The translations under genes and the position numbers were made by a program. The notes under the pieces are model-generated. The model did not search any database, was not told the origin of the DNA, and worked only from the letters and a program-made list of their open reading frames with translations. Shown here piece after piece: positions 54,485 through 63,999 of a stretch of 64,000 bases of DNA. Position 1 is the first letter of the stretch; each line of letters begins with the position of its first letter. Source of the stretch: Oribacterium sp. oral taxon 078 str. F0262 (GTDB taxonomy: Bacteria > Bacillota > Clostridia > Lachnospirales > Lachnospiraceae); contig NZ_GG729933.1 of the NCBI RefSeq assembly GCF_000160135.1, forward strand, positions 6,055-70,054, read 5' to 3'.

Positions 54485-54740
54485 CTTATCTTCCCAGCTC
54501 TCCCTTTCTTTTCTTTTCCTGAAATATTTCCCTTGCTTCGCTTTTCCATCTGCGGATCATGATTTCCGCGGGGCTTGTGTTTTTCGGAGCTTCGCCGTGC
54601 AGCGGCATGGGATTTCGCGAAGCACATCATTCCGCAAGGATCATAATTCCGATTTCTTACAGATCATGTTCCTGTGTAAATCATGATTCCGGTGTCATAA
54701 AGTTCCTCTTCCTCTTTCGTGCAGGCACGTCGCGGAGAAG

Positions 54741-54888
54741 GACTTTCTTCGCGGAGCATGATTTCCGCGAAGATCATGTTCTTACAGGAACAATGATTCC
54801 CGCGTGGCTTCGCGGCTCGGCCGCTCCCGCCCCGCGCCCCTCATTCGCATTCCCGCGTGGCTTCGCCCCGCTGCATGCTCATGAGAGG
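54741..54888. repeat. 148-bp tandem repeat, copy 1
   Basis: Runs from GACTTTCTTCGC to CATGCTCATGAGAG. It matches copy 2 directly after it, with only scattered single-base differences. Confidence 0.85.
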
Positions 54889-55036
54889 GACTTTCTTCGC
54901 AGAGCATGATTCCCGCGAAGATCATGTTCTTACAGGAACAATGATTCCCGCGTGGCTTTGCGGCCCGGGCCGCTCCCGCCCCGCGCCCTTCATTCGCATT
55001 CCCGCGTGGCTTCGCCCCGCTGCATGCTCATGAAGG
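54889..55036. repeat. 148-bp tandem repeat, copy 2
   Basis: Second unit with exactly the same period. Differences from copy 1 include CGCAGAGCATGATTCC for CGCGGAGCATGATTTCC and GCTTTGCGGCCCGGGC for GCTTCGCGGCTCGGC. Confidence 0.85.
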
Positions 55037-55040
55037 GGGC

Positions 55041-55097
55041 GTGTCATAAAGTTCCTTCTCCCCTCTCGTGCAAGCACGTCGCGGAGAAGGAACTTTC
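55041..55097. repeat. Flanking hairpin element (second copy near 54692)
   Basis: AAAGTTCCTTCTCC (55048-55061) pairs perfectly with GGAGAAGGAACTTT (55083-55096), and a second hairpin CGTGC/GCACG sits in its loop. A slightly degraded copy with the same design is at 54692-54747, on the other side of the tandem units. Confidence 0.8.
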
Positions 55098-55211
55098 GAC
55101 ACTACTGGAATCATTGTATCGGAGATTCTGGGGGATGTCAAAGGGCTCTCGGGCATTGAAAAAATACGGGATTTTGCTACAATAGGGGGCGTTCTTTGAG
55201 GAGGGGGATCT

Positions 55212-55889
55212 GTGGTGAAAAAGGAGCTTGAATTCTTCCATATAGGGGATTCTCTGGGCGGGAATCAGGACTGGTGTCTGGACCATATGATGCAGCTTGG
55301 CGGCTGTGCGGCCGTCACGGCCTGCGACTGTTCCATTTACTTTGCGCTTCGCCGCGGCCATCGCGCGCTCTATCCCGGAGATCCGGAGCGGATCGATCGG
55401 GACCGTTATCTCTATTTCACGGAGGAGATGAAGCATTATCTTCATCCGCGCTGGAGCGGGATCGATAAGCTCTCCCTCTTTGCGAAGGGCTATCAGAAAT
55501 ATCTGGAGGACCGGGGGGAGCATGGGATCGGGATCGAAGCCCTGGAGGGGAGCAGCGATCCGGAGGAGGCAAAGAAGGCGGTTCTCCGTCAGATCGATGC
55601 GTCTCTTCCCGTCCCCTGTCTCATCTTAAATCACAAAGATCCGGCGCTGGAGGACTATGTCTGGCACTGGTTCCTTTTGATCGGCTGCCGCTATCAGGGG
55701 GAGGATCCGCTTTCAGAGGAGGCGGACTTTTCCGTCCTCACACTCACTTACTCTGAGGCGAAATGGGTGAAGCTCGACGCGCTGTGGGAGACCGGCTATT
55801 CGCCTCGGGGAGGGCTTATCCTCTTTCAGGAGAACAAAGAGGATATTCTCACTCCGACTGCTGCGGTAAGCGGCGCGGAAACGATTTAA
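55212..55889 (+). CDS. C39-like cysteine-peptidase-fold protein, function unknown
   Basis: A 225-residue protein without signal peptide. The pattern GGCAAVTACDCSIYFAL (Cys32) resembles the catalytic helix of papain-like C39 enzymes, and EDYVWHWFLLIGCRY (His152) resembles their second motif; an acidic residue could follow. The beginning, GDSLGGNQDWCLDHMM, looks conserved in similar clostridial proteins I have seen, but I cannot name a family. GAGGGGG precedes the GTG start. No substrate or partner is nearby. Confidence 0.7.
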   Translation: MVKKELEFFHIGDSLGGNQDWCLDHMMQLGGCAAVTACDCSIYFALRRGHRALYPGDPERIDRDRYLYFTEEMKHYLHPRWSGIDKLSLFAKGYQKYLEDRGEHGIGIEALEGSSDPEEAKKAVLRQIDASLPVPCLILNHKDPALEDYVWHWFLLIGCRYQGEDPLSEEADFSVLTLTYSEAKWVKLDALWETGYSPRGGLILFQENKEDILTPTAAVSGAETI

Positions 55890-56258
55890 GGGGACCAGAG
55901 CTTGAGGCGCCCGCCATTCTCCAATTCCAGAAATCGGGAATGGCGGCACTTCCGGATGCCTGGGAAGATGCTCCCGGCACATATCTTCGAAGCAGCGTAG
56001 AATTTATATACTTACGAGTTGACAACTTATGAGTATCTTATTTTTCTTCGCGCCAAAGGCCAGCGGATGGCTTGAGCCGATCGGAGCAATGCTGGCGGAG
56101 GCAGCCGTTGATCTCCTGAATGAATTCGGGAATCGGGCATTCATCCCCATTGCGCTTATGGAAGAGCTCATTCTTGAGATTTCCAAAGAGGCCGCGTTAT
56201 TTCTGCGGAGTCTATGACGGTAAGACAATGCAAAGAATCATTGGAAGAGAGGGCCGAT

Positions 56259-56792
56259 TCAGGAAGATTCTGATGAATTGGCCCTGTTTTTTGAGTGGAG
56301 ATTCTGCGCAAGGAATATAAGCCGTAAGGCTTCATAAGTGCTTTCACTAAAAAAGGGTCTATAGATATAAGCCTTTAAACGGAAAAAATTGAAAAATACA
56401 ATCCCATCCTGGAGCTCAACTGCTCTCATCTTCGACTTCCATCTTCCCTCCAAGATTTCTTTTGCAGACATGCCATTCATAAATTTCGCATGAGAATTTG
56501 GGGGAAGGATATTTTTTTTGCGAAGATATATCAGAACGGAAAGAAAGAGATGTGGAAAAAAGTAGAGAAACAGGGCAGAAAACTCGTAAAACAAAATCAA
56601 CAAAAGTGTAGACAGGAAAGAACTTTTATGTAGATGCATATCAAACAACTGCATGATAGGGAAAAGAACTGCGACATAAAAAGGGACAATTTTTTTCATG
56701 AGCTTTCGCATAGGAACTTGATCCCCGGCTTTTATGAGAAAGCGTTTAAATTCCCGACTGAAGAAAATTGCTTCTATTTCCTTTTTTTCCAT
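56259..56792 (-). CDS. Membrane protein, paralogue 1 of a pair
   Basis: A 177-residue protein with two hydrophobic segments (about 33-50 and 58-92) and a C-terminal cytoplasmic domain ending MSAKEILEGRW ... VELQDGIVFFNFFRLKAYIYRPF. The next gene encodes a relative with the same plan. A YcxB-like fold is possible but not certain. AGGAAG lies 7 bases before the ATG. The region is clearly richer in A+T than its surroundings. Confidence 0.7.
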   Translation of the reverse strand: MEKKEIEAIFFSREFKRFLIKAGDQVPMRKLMKKIVPFYVAVLFPIMQLFDMHLHKSSFLSTLLLILFYEFSALFLYFFPHLFLSVLIYLRKKNILPPNSHAKFMNGMSAKEILEGRWKSKMRAVELQDGIVFFNFFRLKAYIYRPFFSESTYEALRLIFLAQNLHSKNRANSSESS

Positions 56793-56940
56793 CTTTTTCT
56801 TCCTGCGATCTAAGGCCCGAATACTCTTCGTTGGAATAGGTGCTTTTGAAAGATAGAAATAAAATCACTCGCCATCTTTCACCGCTTATAGAATACCTCT
56901 TAGAGATGTAAATAGATAGTTTTTTGATATGGTCCGTATA

Positions 56941-57510
56941 CTATGACAAGAGAAAATTTCTGATGCGCTGGTATCTTTCATTGCTTACCATGGGTTTATA
57001 AAGCAGGAGTTCAAGCCTTTTAGAACTGTAAATAACAATCCCATCCTCATATTCTTTGACCGAGAGATCTTTCAACCAGGCTTTGCCCAGGATTTCTTCC
57101 TTCGTAAGGGAAGAAAAGATATTCTTTTTGAGAGGATTCGGCTTTCTAAAGCGGCTTAATGAAAAAGCAATAATAGGAGTGAAGTATACTGCGGGCAGGG
57201 CGATGCACAGCAAGATAAAATTAAAAATCAGATCAGACAGCTGATACCATTGGATCTTAAAAAAATAAAGTGTCTTCATAAAAAGGAGCAGAAAGCCAAT
57301 CAGCTGGATCTTGAACACGACCGATCTTTGATAAATGCCGGTGGCCCAAAAAACTTTCAGATAAAATTTTTTAAATCCCCAGGTACGTGTATAAGCTTCC
57401 CACTGAATAGAGGATTCACTGTTTTTTCTTTCCATGATTTTTCTTCCTAATCTTTCTGCTTTTGGGAAAAACCTGTCGATCGGACTGGGAGAAAGAGCTT
57501 CTTTTTTCAT
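56941..57510 (-). CDS. Membrane protein, paralogue 2 of a pair
   Basis: A 189-residue protein with two hydrophobic segments (about 65-85 and 93-118) and a C-terminal domain LTKEEILGKAW ... VKEYEDGIVIYSSKRLELLLYKPMVSNERY. It shares (S/T)xKEIL, DGIV, Y(K/R)P and the spacing with paralogue 1. Start is uncertain: ATG 57510 (weak GGTGA) or ATG 57540. No function can be assigned; both may belong to a small transferred island. Confidence 0.65.
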   Translation of the reverse strand: MKKEALSPSPIDRFFPKAERLGRKIMERKNSESSIQWEAYTRTWGFKKFYLKVFWATGIYQRSVVFKIQLIGFLLLFMKTLYFFKIQWYQLSDLIFNFILLCIALPAVYFTPIIAFSLSRFRKPNPLKKNIFSSLTKEEILGKAWLKDLSVKEYEDGIVIYSSKRLELLLYKPMVSNERYQRIRNFLLS

Positions 57511-57702
57511 GGCTTCACCACTTATACAGAATAGAAGCATTCGTCACTCTTCGTTATTGATATAATACCCCCCAAAGAGGGAAAGGGATAGTATTTTTCG
57601 GAAAAATATAATTTCAGTCTTTTCTTCGTTCGTTTCTGATTCTGTGGACAGCTTCTTAATTTAACCATTGAGAAAGGAGAGAAAGAAGACAAAGGAGACT
57701 TT

Positions 57703-57936
57703 ATGGTTGACAGGGAGAGAGCTGCGAAGGCTGCGGAGGCACTCGGAAATTATCGCCGGACCGATGAAGAGAAATATTTTGAGGACTTGTCGCGCTGTTA
57801 TGAAGCCTTGCTCAGAAAGTTGACGAGAAAGCTATGCTATAAGATCCTTCGCATCAGCTCCATCCTTTTTGCCCCCGGGACTGCATTCCCGGCCCGCGAA
57901 GGACGGACTTCGACGTTTTGTATAGGAGGAGCTTAA
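57703..57936 (+). pseudogene. Short frame, likely remnant of a larger gene
   Basis: A 77-residue frame with a good ribosome site (AAAGGAG, 6 bases). The first 45 residues (MVDRERAAKAAEALGNYRRT, then DEEKYFEDLSRCYEALLRKL) look like a genuine helical protein, but the C-terminal part ARE GRTSTFCIGGA is not protein-like. It may be a gene start cut off by a rearrangement. Confidence 0.4.
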
Positions 57937-57978
57937 AAATATAGTAAGTATATCCGTCAATTATTTGACTATTCGCTA

Positions 57979-58007
57979 TCGACAAGGGGGAAGCTTTGCA
58001 CTATAAT
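57979..58007 (+). promoter_or_regulatory. Promoter of the glycine cleavage operon
   Basis: TCGACA (57979-57984), 17 bases, perfect TATAAT (58002-58007). The 130-base leader that follows holds one hairpin, CCGGGATG/CATCCTCGG (58092-58116), near the ribosome site. No glycine-riboswitch core is recognisable. Confidence 0.75.
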
Positions 58008-58142
58008 AAAAAATATAACGGATTCATCGGAGAATAGAGTTTATAATTTGTAGAAAAGAGAAACTTTGTTTGATTGAGAATCCATTTCAGACCGGGATGC
58101 CAGAACCCATCCTCGGGAATTTTCGGTAAAGGAGGCAGAAAC

Positions 58143-59234
58143 ATGGAATTGAAGACACCGTTGTATGATGCGCATGTGAAGGCCGGAGGGAAGATCGTGC
58201 CCTTTGCGGGCTTCCTGCTCCCCGTGCAGTACGAGACGGGTGTGATCAAGGAGCACATGGCGGTCCGCGAGAAGGCAGGACTTTTTGATGTCTCCCATAT
58301 GGGAGAGGTGCTCTGTCAGGGCCCGGATGCGCTCGCAAATCTGCAGAAGCTCCTCACCAATAACTTTGACAATATGGTGGACGGACAGGCGAGATACAGT
58401 CTGATGTGCAATGAAAAGGGAGGCTGCGTCGATGATCTGATCGTCTATAAGAGAGGGGAGAACGACTACTTTATCGTCGTGAATGCCGCGAATCAGGACA
58501 AGGATTTTCAGTGGATGCTGGATCATCAGTTCGGAGATGCGAAATTCACCAATGTCTCGAAGGATTATGCCCAGATCGCCCTCCAGGGACCGAAAGCGAT
58601 GGAGATCCTTAGGAAGCTCACGACCGAGGACAATATCCCGAAGAAGTATTACCACGCGGTCTTCAACGCTGAGGTCGCGGGGATGCCCTGCATCGTCTCG
58701 AAGACCGGCTACACCGGAGAGGACGGCGTAGAGCTCTACCTCGAGAATCAGTACGCGGAGAAGATGTGGGACAAGCTCCTTGAGGCCGGGAAGGAAGAGG
58801 GACTGATCCCCTGCGGACTCGGTGCGAGAGATACGCTCCGGATGGAGGCCGCGATGCCGCTCTACGGGCATGAGATGAACGATGAGATCACTCCTCTTGA
58901 GACAGGACTCAACTTTGCGGTGAAGATGGACAAGCCCGACTTCATCGGAAAGGCGGCGATCGAGGCGAAGGGAGAGCCGAAGATCAAGAGAGTGGGACTC
59001 AAGGTGACGGGAAGAGGAGTCATCCGCGAGGCAGAGGATGTGCTTGCCGACGGAAAGGTCGTCGGACATACGACCTCCGGAACGCACTGCCCCTTCCTGG
59101 GCTATCCGGTCGCGATGGCTCTGGTGGATCCGAAATACTCTGAGGTAGGACAGAAGCTCGAGGTCTCGGTCAGAGGACGGTCGGTGGAGGCAGAGGTCGT
59201 ACCGCTCCCCTTCTATAAGAGAGCAAAAAAATAA
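58143..59234 (+). CDS. gcvT: Glycine cleavage system T protein (aminomethyltransferase)
   Basis: Moves the methylene group of aminomethyl-lipoyl GcvH to tetrahydrofolate and releases ammonia. The 363-residue protein has [49 protein letters not shown] and [24 protein letters not shown], with the conserved folate-site Asp/Arg residues. GGAGG lies 8 bases before the ATG; the open frame further upstream is not coding. First gene of the gcv operon. Confidence 0.96.
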   Translation: MELKTPLYDAHVKAGGKIVPFAGFLLPVQYETGVIKEHMAVREKAGLFDVSHMGEVLCQGPDALANLQKLLTNNFDNMVDGQARYSLMCNEKGGCVDDLIVYKRGENDYFIVVNAANQDKDFQWMLDHQFGDAKFTNVSKDYAQIALQGPKAMEILRKLTTEDNIPKKYYHAVFNAEVAGMPCIVSKTGYTGEDGVELYLENQYAEKMWDKLLEAGKEEGLIPCGLGARDTLRMEAAMPLYGHEMNDEITPLETGLNFAVKMDKPDFIGKAAIEAKGEPKIKRVGLKVTGRGVIREAEDVLADGKVVGHTTSGTHCPFLGYPVAMALVDPKYSEVGQKLEVSVRGRSVEAEVVPLPFYKRAKK

Positions 59235-59363
59235 GAAGGAAGAAGAGCGAAGTAAACGGGAAGGATGAAGTAAACAGAAAGGATATCGAAGCGTTTCGCT
59301 TCGTTTCATGGGAAAGTGCATCACAGGCGGCAGGGCCGCCGTCATTTTAAGGAGGAGAATGCT

Positions 59364-59741
59364 ATGTCAGTGAAGGAAGGACTGCTGTACACGAAGTCTC
59401 ATGAGTGGGTGAAGGAGGAGGGCGATGTCTGGGTAGTCGGACTGAGTGACTATGCGCAGTCTGAGCTCGGTGATCTTGTGTTTGTGAATCTTCCCGAGGA
59501 GGGAGATGAGGTGAAGGTCGGAGAGTCCTTCTCCGAGGTCGAGTCCGTGAAGGCAGTGTCGGATGTCTACTCTCCGCTCTCCGGAGTGGTCTGCGGAGTG
59601 AACGAGGAGGTTCTGGATAATCCGGCCAGCATCAACGGCGCGCCCTATGATTCCTGGATGATCCGGGTGAAGGATGTCTCCGATAAGGCAGAGCTCATGG
59701 ATGCGGCGGCGTACGAGGCGTACCTGAAGACCCTCGCCTGA
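59364..59741 (+). CDS. gcvH: Glycine cleavage system H protein
   Basis: Lipoyl carrier that shuttles the aminomethyl group between the P, T and L proteins. The 125 residues contain the lipoylation site [12 protein letters not shown] (Lys63), the N-terminal [21 protein letters not shown] and the C-terminal [14 protein letters not shown] is 8 bases before the ATG. A 129-base gap separates it from gcvT; gcvPA follows after 30 bases. Confidence 0.96.
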   Translation: MSVKEGLLYTKSHEWVKEEGDVWVVGLSDYAQSELGDLVFVNLPEEGDEVKVGESFSEVESVKAVSDVYSPLSGVVCGVNEEVLDNPASINGAPYDSWMIRVKDVSDKAELMDAAAYEAYLKTLA

Positions 59742-59771
59742 CGGGCGATTTTGAGAAAGGCGGTAGAATCA

Positions 59772-61085
59772 ATGGGAAAATACGTTCCCAATACAGAGGC
59801 GGAGCAGAAGGCGATGCTCTCGGAAATTGGTTTTTCTTCCTTTGATGAGCTCTTCGCGCATGTTCCGGAGGAAGTGAAGCTGAAGAAAGAGCTGGACATC
59901 CCCTCCGGCCTCTCGGAGCTTGAGGTCAGGCGGGATATGACGAAGCTCGCGGAAAAGAATAAGATCTTCCCGCTCATCTTCCGAGGCGCCGGGGCCTACC
60001 GGCATTTTATTCCGTCCATCGTAAAGAGTGTGATCTCAAAGGAGAATTTCCTGACCTCCTATACACCCTATCAGGCGGAGACCAGCCAGGGCGTCCTGCA
60101 GTCGATCTTCGAGTACCAGACGATGATCTGCGATCTCACCGGCATGGATGTCTCGAACGCATCGGTCTATGACGGGGCGACGGCGGCCGCAGAGGCGGTT
60201 GCGATGTGCAGAGAGCGGAAGCGGAAGAAGGCTCTGGTCTCCTCGCTCATGCAGCCGGATACGCTGGAGACGGTCAAGACCTACTGCCATGGAAACGGCA
60301 TGGAGCTTGAATTCATCCCGGAGAAGGACGGTCTGACAGATATAGATTACCTGAAGGCGCATCTGGATCCCAGCATCGCCTGCGTACTCATCCAGCACCC
60401 GAATTTCTACGGGAATCTGGAGCCGGCGCGGCAGATCGCGGATCTCAGCCATGAGGCCGGTGCGAAGTACATCATGAGCGTGAATCCGATCTCGCTCGGT
60501 ATCTTAAAGTCCCCGAAAGAGTACGGCGCGGATGTCGCGGTCGGAGACGGACAGCCCCTGGGGCTCTCGCTCGCCTTCGGCGGACCGTATCTCGGATTTA
60601 TGGCCTGCCTGGACAAGATCAAGAGAAATCTGCCGGGCCGTATCGTCGGACAGACCAATGACAAGGAAGGCAGAATCGGCTATGTGCTCACACTGCAGGC
60701 GAGAGAGCAGCATATCCGGAGAGAGAAGGCCTCCAGCAACATCTGCTCCAATCAGGCGCTCTGCGCGCTCGCTGTCGCGGTCTATCTCTCGGCAGTGGGG
60801 AAGCAGGGTCTGAGACAGGCCGCGGAGCTTTCGACCGCGAAGGCCCATTATATGGCGAAGGAGCTGGAGAAGATCGGCTTCCGGCCGGCCTACAAGGCGG
60901 ATTTCTTCCATGAGTTTGTGACGGTCTCTGAGACCCCGTCGGAGAAGGCGCTCGCCGCTCTGGAGAAGCAGGGGATCCTCGGCGGCTATCCGCTGGATGA
61001 GAAGAGAATTCTCTGGTGCTGTACCGAGGTGAACGACAAGCGCGGCATCGACGAGGCAGTGCAGATCCTGAAGGAGGTGAAGTGA
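59772..61085 (+). CDS. gcvPA: Glycine decarboxylase subunit 1
   Basis: N-terminal half of the PLP-dependent P protein, encoded separately as in many Firmicutes. The 437 residues include TSYTPYQAETSQGVLQSIFEYQTMICDLTGMDVSNASVYDG and VGDGQPLGLSLAFGGPYLGFMA. The chosen ATG (59772) starts MGKYVPNT; the frame is open a few codons further upstream. The stop shares its last base with the gcvPB start (TGATG). Confidence 0.96.
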   Translation: MGKYVPNTEAEQKAMLSEIGFSSFDELFAHVPEEVKLKKELDIPSGLSELEVRRDMTKLAEKNKIFPLIFRGAGAYRHFIPSIVKSVISKENFLTSYTPYQAETSQGVLQSIFEYQTMICDLTGMDVSNASVYDGATAAAEAVAMCRERKRKKALVSSLMQPDTLETVKTYCHGNGMELEFIPEKDGLTDIDYLKAHLDPSIACVLIQHPNFYGNLEPARQIADLSHEAGAKYIMSVNPISLGILKSPKEYGADVAVGDGQPLGLSLAFGGPYLGFMACLDKIKRNLPGRIVGQTNDKEGRIGYVLTLQAREQHIRREKASSNICSNQALCALAVAVYLSAVGKQGLRQAAELSTAKAHYMAKELEKIGFRPAYKADFFHEFVTVSETPSEKALAALEKQGILGGYPLDEKRILWCCTEVNDKRGIDEAVQILKEVK

Positions 61086-62512
61086 TGCTTATTTTCGAAA
61101 AAAGCAGAGCCGGCAGAGGCTGTACGCTGTTCCCTCCCTGTGACGTAGAGCCGGCAGCGGTGCCGGAGAAGGATAAGAGGGAGCTGGAACTCCACCTCCC
61201 GGAGCTCTCGGAGACGGAGATCAGCAGACATTATACGGAGCTTGCGAAGAAGGCCCGCGGCGTAAACGACGGCTTCTATCCGCTTGGCTCCTGCACGATG
61301 AAGTATAATCCGAAGATCGATGAGGATATGGCGGCGCTCCCGGGCTTCACCGAGATCCATCCGCTGCAGCCCATCAGCACGGTCCAGGGCTGTCTCGAGG
61401 TCATCCAGACCGCCGAGAAGTATCTCTGCGAGATCACCGGGATGGACAGCATGACTTTGCAGCCGGCCGCCGGTGCCCACGGAGAGTTTACGGGCATCAT
61501 GCTCATTAAGGCTTACCATGAGAGCCGGAACGACAGCAAGCGGAAGAAGATCATCATCCCGGACTCCGCGCACGGCACGAATCCCGCCAGTGCGACGATG
61601 GCGGACTTTTCCGTGGTCTCCGTGCCCTCCGGGCCGGATGGCTGTGTCGATCTGGAGAAGCTGAAGGAGGTGCTCGGGGACGATATCGCGGGCCTTATGC
61701 TCACGAATCCGAACACGGTCGGTCTTTTCGATAAGAACATCCTGGAGATCACGAAGCTGGTTCACGACTGCGGCGGCCTGAACTACTACGACGGGGCGAA
61801 TCTGAACGCGGTCATGGGCGTCGTGAAGCCGGGCGACATGGGCTTCGACGTCATCCACCTGAATCTCCATAAGACCTTCTCCACCCCGCACGGCGGCGGA
61901 GGACCCGGAAGCGGAGCGGTGGGCTGCAAGGCCTTCCTCGCGGACTTCCTGCCCTCTCTCATGGTGGTGGGAGAGAAGGAGAAGCACTTCGAGAAGCCGA
62001 AGAAAAGCATCGGCGAGATGAAGAACTTCTACGGGAACTTCCTGGTCGTCGTCCGCGCGCTGGCTTATATCAAGACTCTCGGAAAAGAGGGAGTCCCCGA
62101 GGCCTGCCACAATGCGGTTCTGAACGCGAACTACATGATGGACAAGCTGAAGGATATCTATACCATGGCCTACGACGAGGTCTGCATGCATGAGTTCGTC
62201 ATGAGTCTCGAGGATCTCAAGCACAAGACCGGCGTATCCGCGATGGATATCGCAAAGGCGCTGCTCGACAACGGGATGCATCCGCCAACAATGTATTTCC
62301 CGCTGATCGTGCATGAGGCTCTGATGATCGAGCCCACGGAGACAGAGTCCAAGGATACCCTGGACGACGCCATCCGTGTCTACCGGATGCTCTATGAGGA
62401 GGCGCAGAAGAACCCGGAGAAGCTTCACGAGGCACCTGTCACGATGCCGGTCGGAAGGCTGGATGAGGTGAAGGCGGCGAGGGAACCGGTCCTTCGCTAC
62501 GAGTGGAAGTAG
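61085..62512 (+). CDS. gcvPB: Glycine decarboxylase subunit 2
   Basis: C-terminal, PLP-carrying half of the P protein. The 475 residues have the PLP lysine in HLNLHKTFSTPHGGGGPG, plus FYPLGSCTMKYNP and LQPAAGAHGEFTG. Starts by TGATG overlap with gcvPA, so the subunits are made in equal amounts. A GGACATGG/CCATGTCC hairpin (about 62535-62560) without a T-run follows its stop, before lpdA. Confidence 0.96.
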   Translation: MLIFEKSRAGRGCTLFPPCDVEPAAVPEKDKRELELHLPELSETEISRHYTELAKKARGVNDGFYPLGSCTMKYNPKIDEDMAALPGFTEIHPLQPISTVQGCLEVIQTAEKYLCEITGMDSMTLQPAAGAHGEFTGIMLIKAYHESRNDSKRKKIIIPDSAHGTNPASATMADFSVVSVPSGPDGCVDLEKLKEVLGDDIAGLMLTNPNTVGLFDKNILEITKLVHDCGGLNYYDGANLNAVMGVVKPGDMGFDVIHLNLHKTFSTPHGGGGPGSGAVGCKAFLADFLPSLMVVGEKEKHFEKPKKSIGEMKNFYGNFLVVVRALAYIKTLGKEGVPEACHNAVLNANYMMDKLKDIYTMAYDEVCMHEFVMSLEDLKHKTGVSAMDIAKALLDNGMHPPTMYFPLIVHEALMIEPTETESKDTLDDAIRVYRMLYEEAQKNPEKLHEAPVTMPVGRLDEVKAAREPVLRYEWK

Positions 62513-62595
62513 GATTCCATAGGATGATTCAGCGCGGACATGGGCCCTCGGGTCCATGTCCGAATCAGTATAGCGGGCAGGCAGGAAGGGAAAAC

Positions 62596-63999
62596 ATGGA
62601 AAATAATTTTGACCTGATTATCATCGGGGCGGGGCCGGGCGGTTATGTGGCCGCTGTCAAGGCAGCGCAGCTTGGGATGAAGACATTGGTGGTGGAAAAG
62701 GACCGGGCGGGCGGAACCTGCCTGAATCGGGGCTGCATCCCGACGAAGGCGATGCTCCATGCGAGCGAGCTCTTCCGGGAGATGAAGAGCGGGGAGGAGT
62801 TCGGGATTTTCGCGAAGGAGCTTTGTTTCGACTACGGGAGGATGCTCTCCTACCGGCAGGATGTCGTGGACAAGCTCTGCGGCGGAGTGGAGCAGCTTTT
62901 TAAGGCAAACGGCGTCTCCTATATCAAGGGCTCCGCTGTGCTGGAGAAGGACAGCTCCGTCAGCGTCACGGAGGAGGGGGAGAAGAAGAGCTTCCGGGCG
63001 AAGCATGTCCTCCTCGCCGCGGGCTCCCGCCCGGCCTTGATCCCCGTGCCCGGGATCGAGCAGGAGGGTGTCCTGACAAGCGATGAGCTCTTTCAGCTCA
63101 CGGAGCTTCCGAAGAGCCTCGTGATTATCGGAGGCGGAGTGATCGGGGTGGAGTTTGCCTCGGTATTTTCCTCGCTCGGCGTGAAGGTGACGATACTCGA
63201 GGTCCTGCCCTCGATCCTCGCCAATATGGACAAGGACTTCGCACAGAACCTGAAGCTCATCCTGAAAAAGCGCGGCGTGGATATCCATACCGGAGTCTCC
63301 GTCACGAAGATCGAGAAGGGTGCGGAGGGGATGAGCTGCTCCTATACGGAGAAGGATGCGGAGCAGAGGATTTCCGCGCAGTATGTGCTCTGTGCGGCCG
63401 GGAGAAGGCCGAATACGGAGGGGCTCTTCGGGGAGGGCGTCTCGATCGCCCTCGAGAGAGGACGGGTCGTCGTCGATGAGCATTTCCGGACCTCGATGGA
63501 GGGAGTCTATGCGATCGGGGATCTTATAAAGGGGATGCAGCTTGCCCACCTTGCGAGCGCGCAGGGAATCTGCCTTGTGGAGGAGCTCGCCGGGAAGGAG
63601 AGGAGCATCGACCTCTCCGTCGTGCCGGCCTGTGTCTACACGGACCCCGAGATCGCTTCCATCGGCCTCACAGAGGCGCAGGCAAAGGAGCAGGGGCTTT
63701 CGTTCTCCGTCGGAAAATTCATGATGAGCGCGAACGGAAAATCGCTGATCTCGAAGGAGGAGCGGGGCTTTATCAAGATCCTCGCGGAGAAGGAGAGCGG
63801 CGCAGTGCTCGGGGCGCAGATGATGTGTGCGAGAGCGACGGACATGATCGGGGAGTTCGGAGGCGCGGTCGCAAACCGCTTCACGGTCCCTGCGCTTCTC
63901 CGGGCCATGCGGGCACACCCCACCTACAATGAGGCGGTCGGAGAGGCCTTGGAGGAGGTTTTCGGCTCCTCCATCCACTCGGCGCCGAAGAAACGATAG
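62596..63999 (+). CDS. lpdA: Dihydrolipoyl dehydrogenase (glycine cleavage L protein)
   Basis: FAD enzyme that re-oxidises dihydrolipoyl-GcvH using NAD. The 467 residues show the FAD motif IIGAGPGGYVAA, redox disulfide CLNRGC (Cys42, Cys47), the NAD motif IIGGGVIGVEFASVF, and the active-site His-Glu pair in RAHPTYNEAVGEAL. There is no N-terminal lipoyl domain. GGAAGGG lies before the ATG. It is the last gene of the gcv operon and ends one base before the window does. Confidence 0.95.
   Translation: MENNFDLIIIGAGPGGYVAAVKAAQLGMKTLVVEKDRAGGTCLNRGCIPTKAMLHASELFREMKSGEEFGIFAKELCFDYGRMLSYRQDVVDKLCGGVEQLFKANGVSYIKGSAVLEKDSSVSVTEEGEKKSFRAKHVLLAAGSRPALIPVPGIEQEGVLTSDELFQLTELPKSLVIIGGGVIGVEFASVFSSLGVKVTILEVLPSILANMDKDFAQNLKLILKKRGVDIHTGVSVTKIEKGAEGMSCSYTEKDAEQRISAQYVLCAAGRRPNTEGLFGEGVSIALERGRVVVDEHFRTSMEGVYAIGDLIKGMQLAHLASAQGICLVEELAGKERSIDLSVVPACVYTDPEIASIGLTEAQAKEQGLSFSVGKFMMSANGKSLISKEERGFIKILAEKESGAVLGAQMMCARATDMIGEFGGAVANRFTVPALLRAMRAHPTYNEAVGEALEEVFGSSIHSAPKKR

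Larger units (their letters stand above)
54485..55211. repeat. Repeat- and hairpin-rich region upstream of the ABC-F gene
   Basis: No credible gene in 727 bases. It contains two exact-period 148-bp tandem units (54741-54888, 54889-55036), two flanking hairpin elements (54692-54747, 55041-55097), and many short variants of ATCATGATTCC/ATCATGTTC, several of which pair with each other (for example CATGAT/ATCATG and ATCATGTTC/GAACAATGAT). Confidence 0.8.

Noticed and set aside
56029-56217. 62-residue open frame
   Set aside because: No ribosome site, no recognisable features, and it lies in the AT-rich gap. Kept out of the gene list for lack of support.
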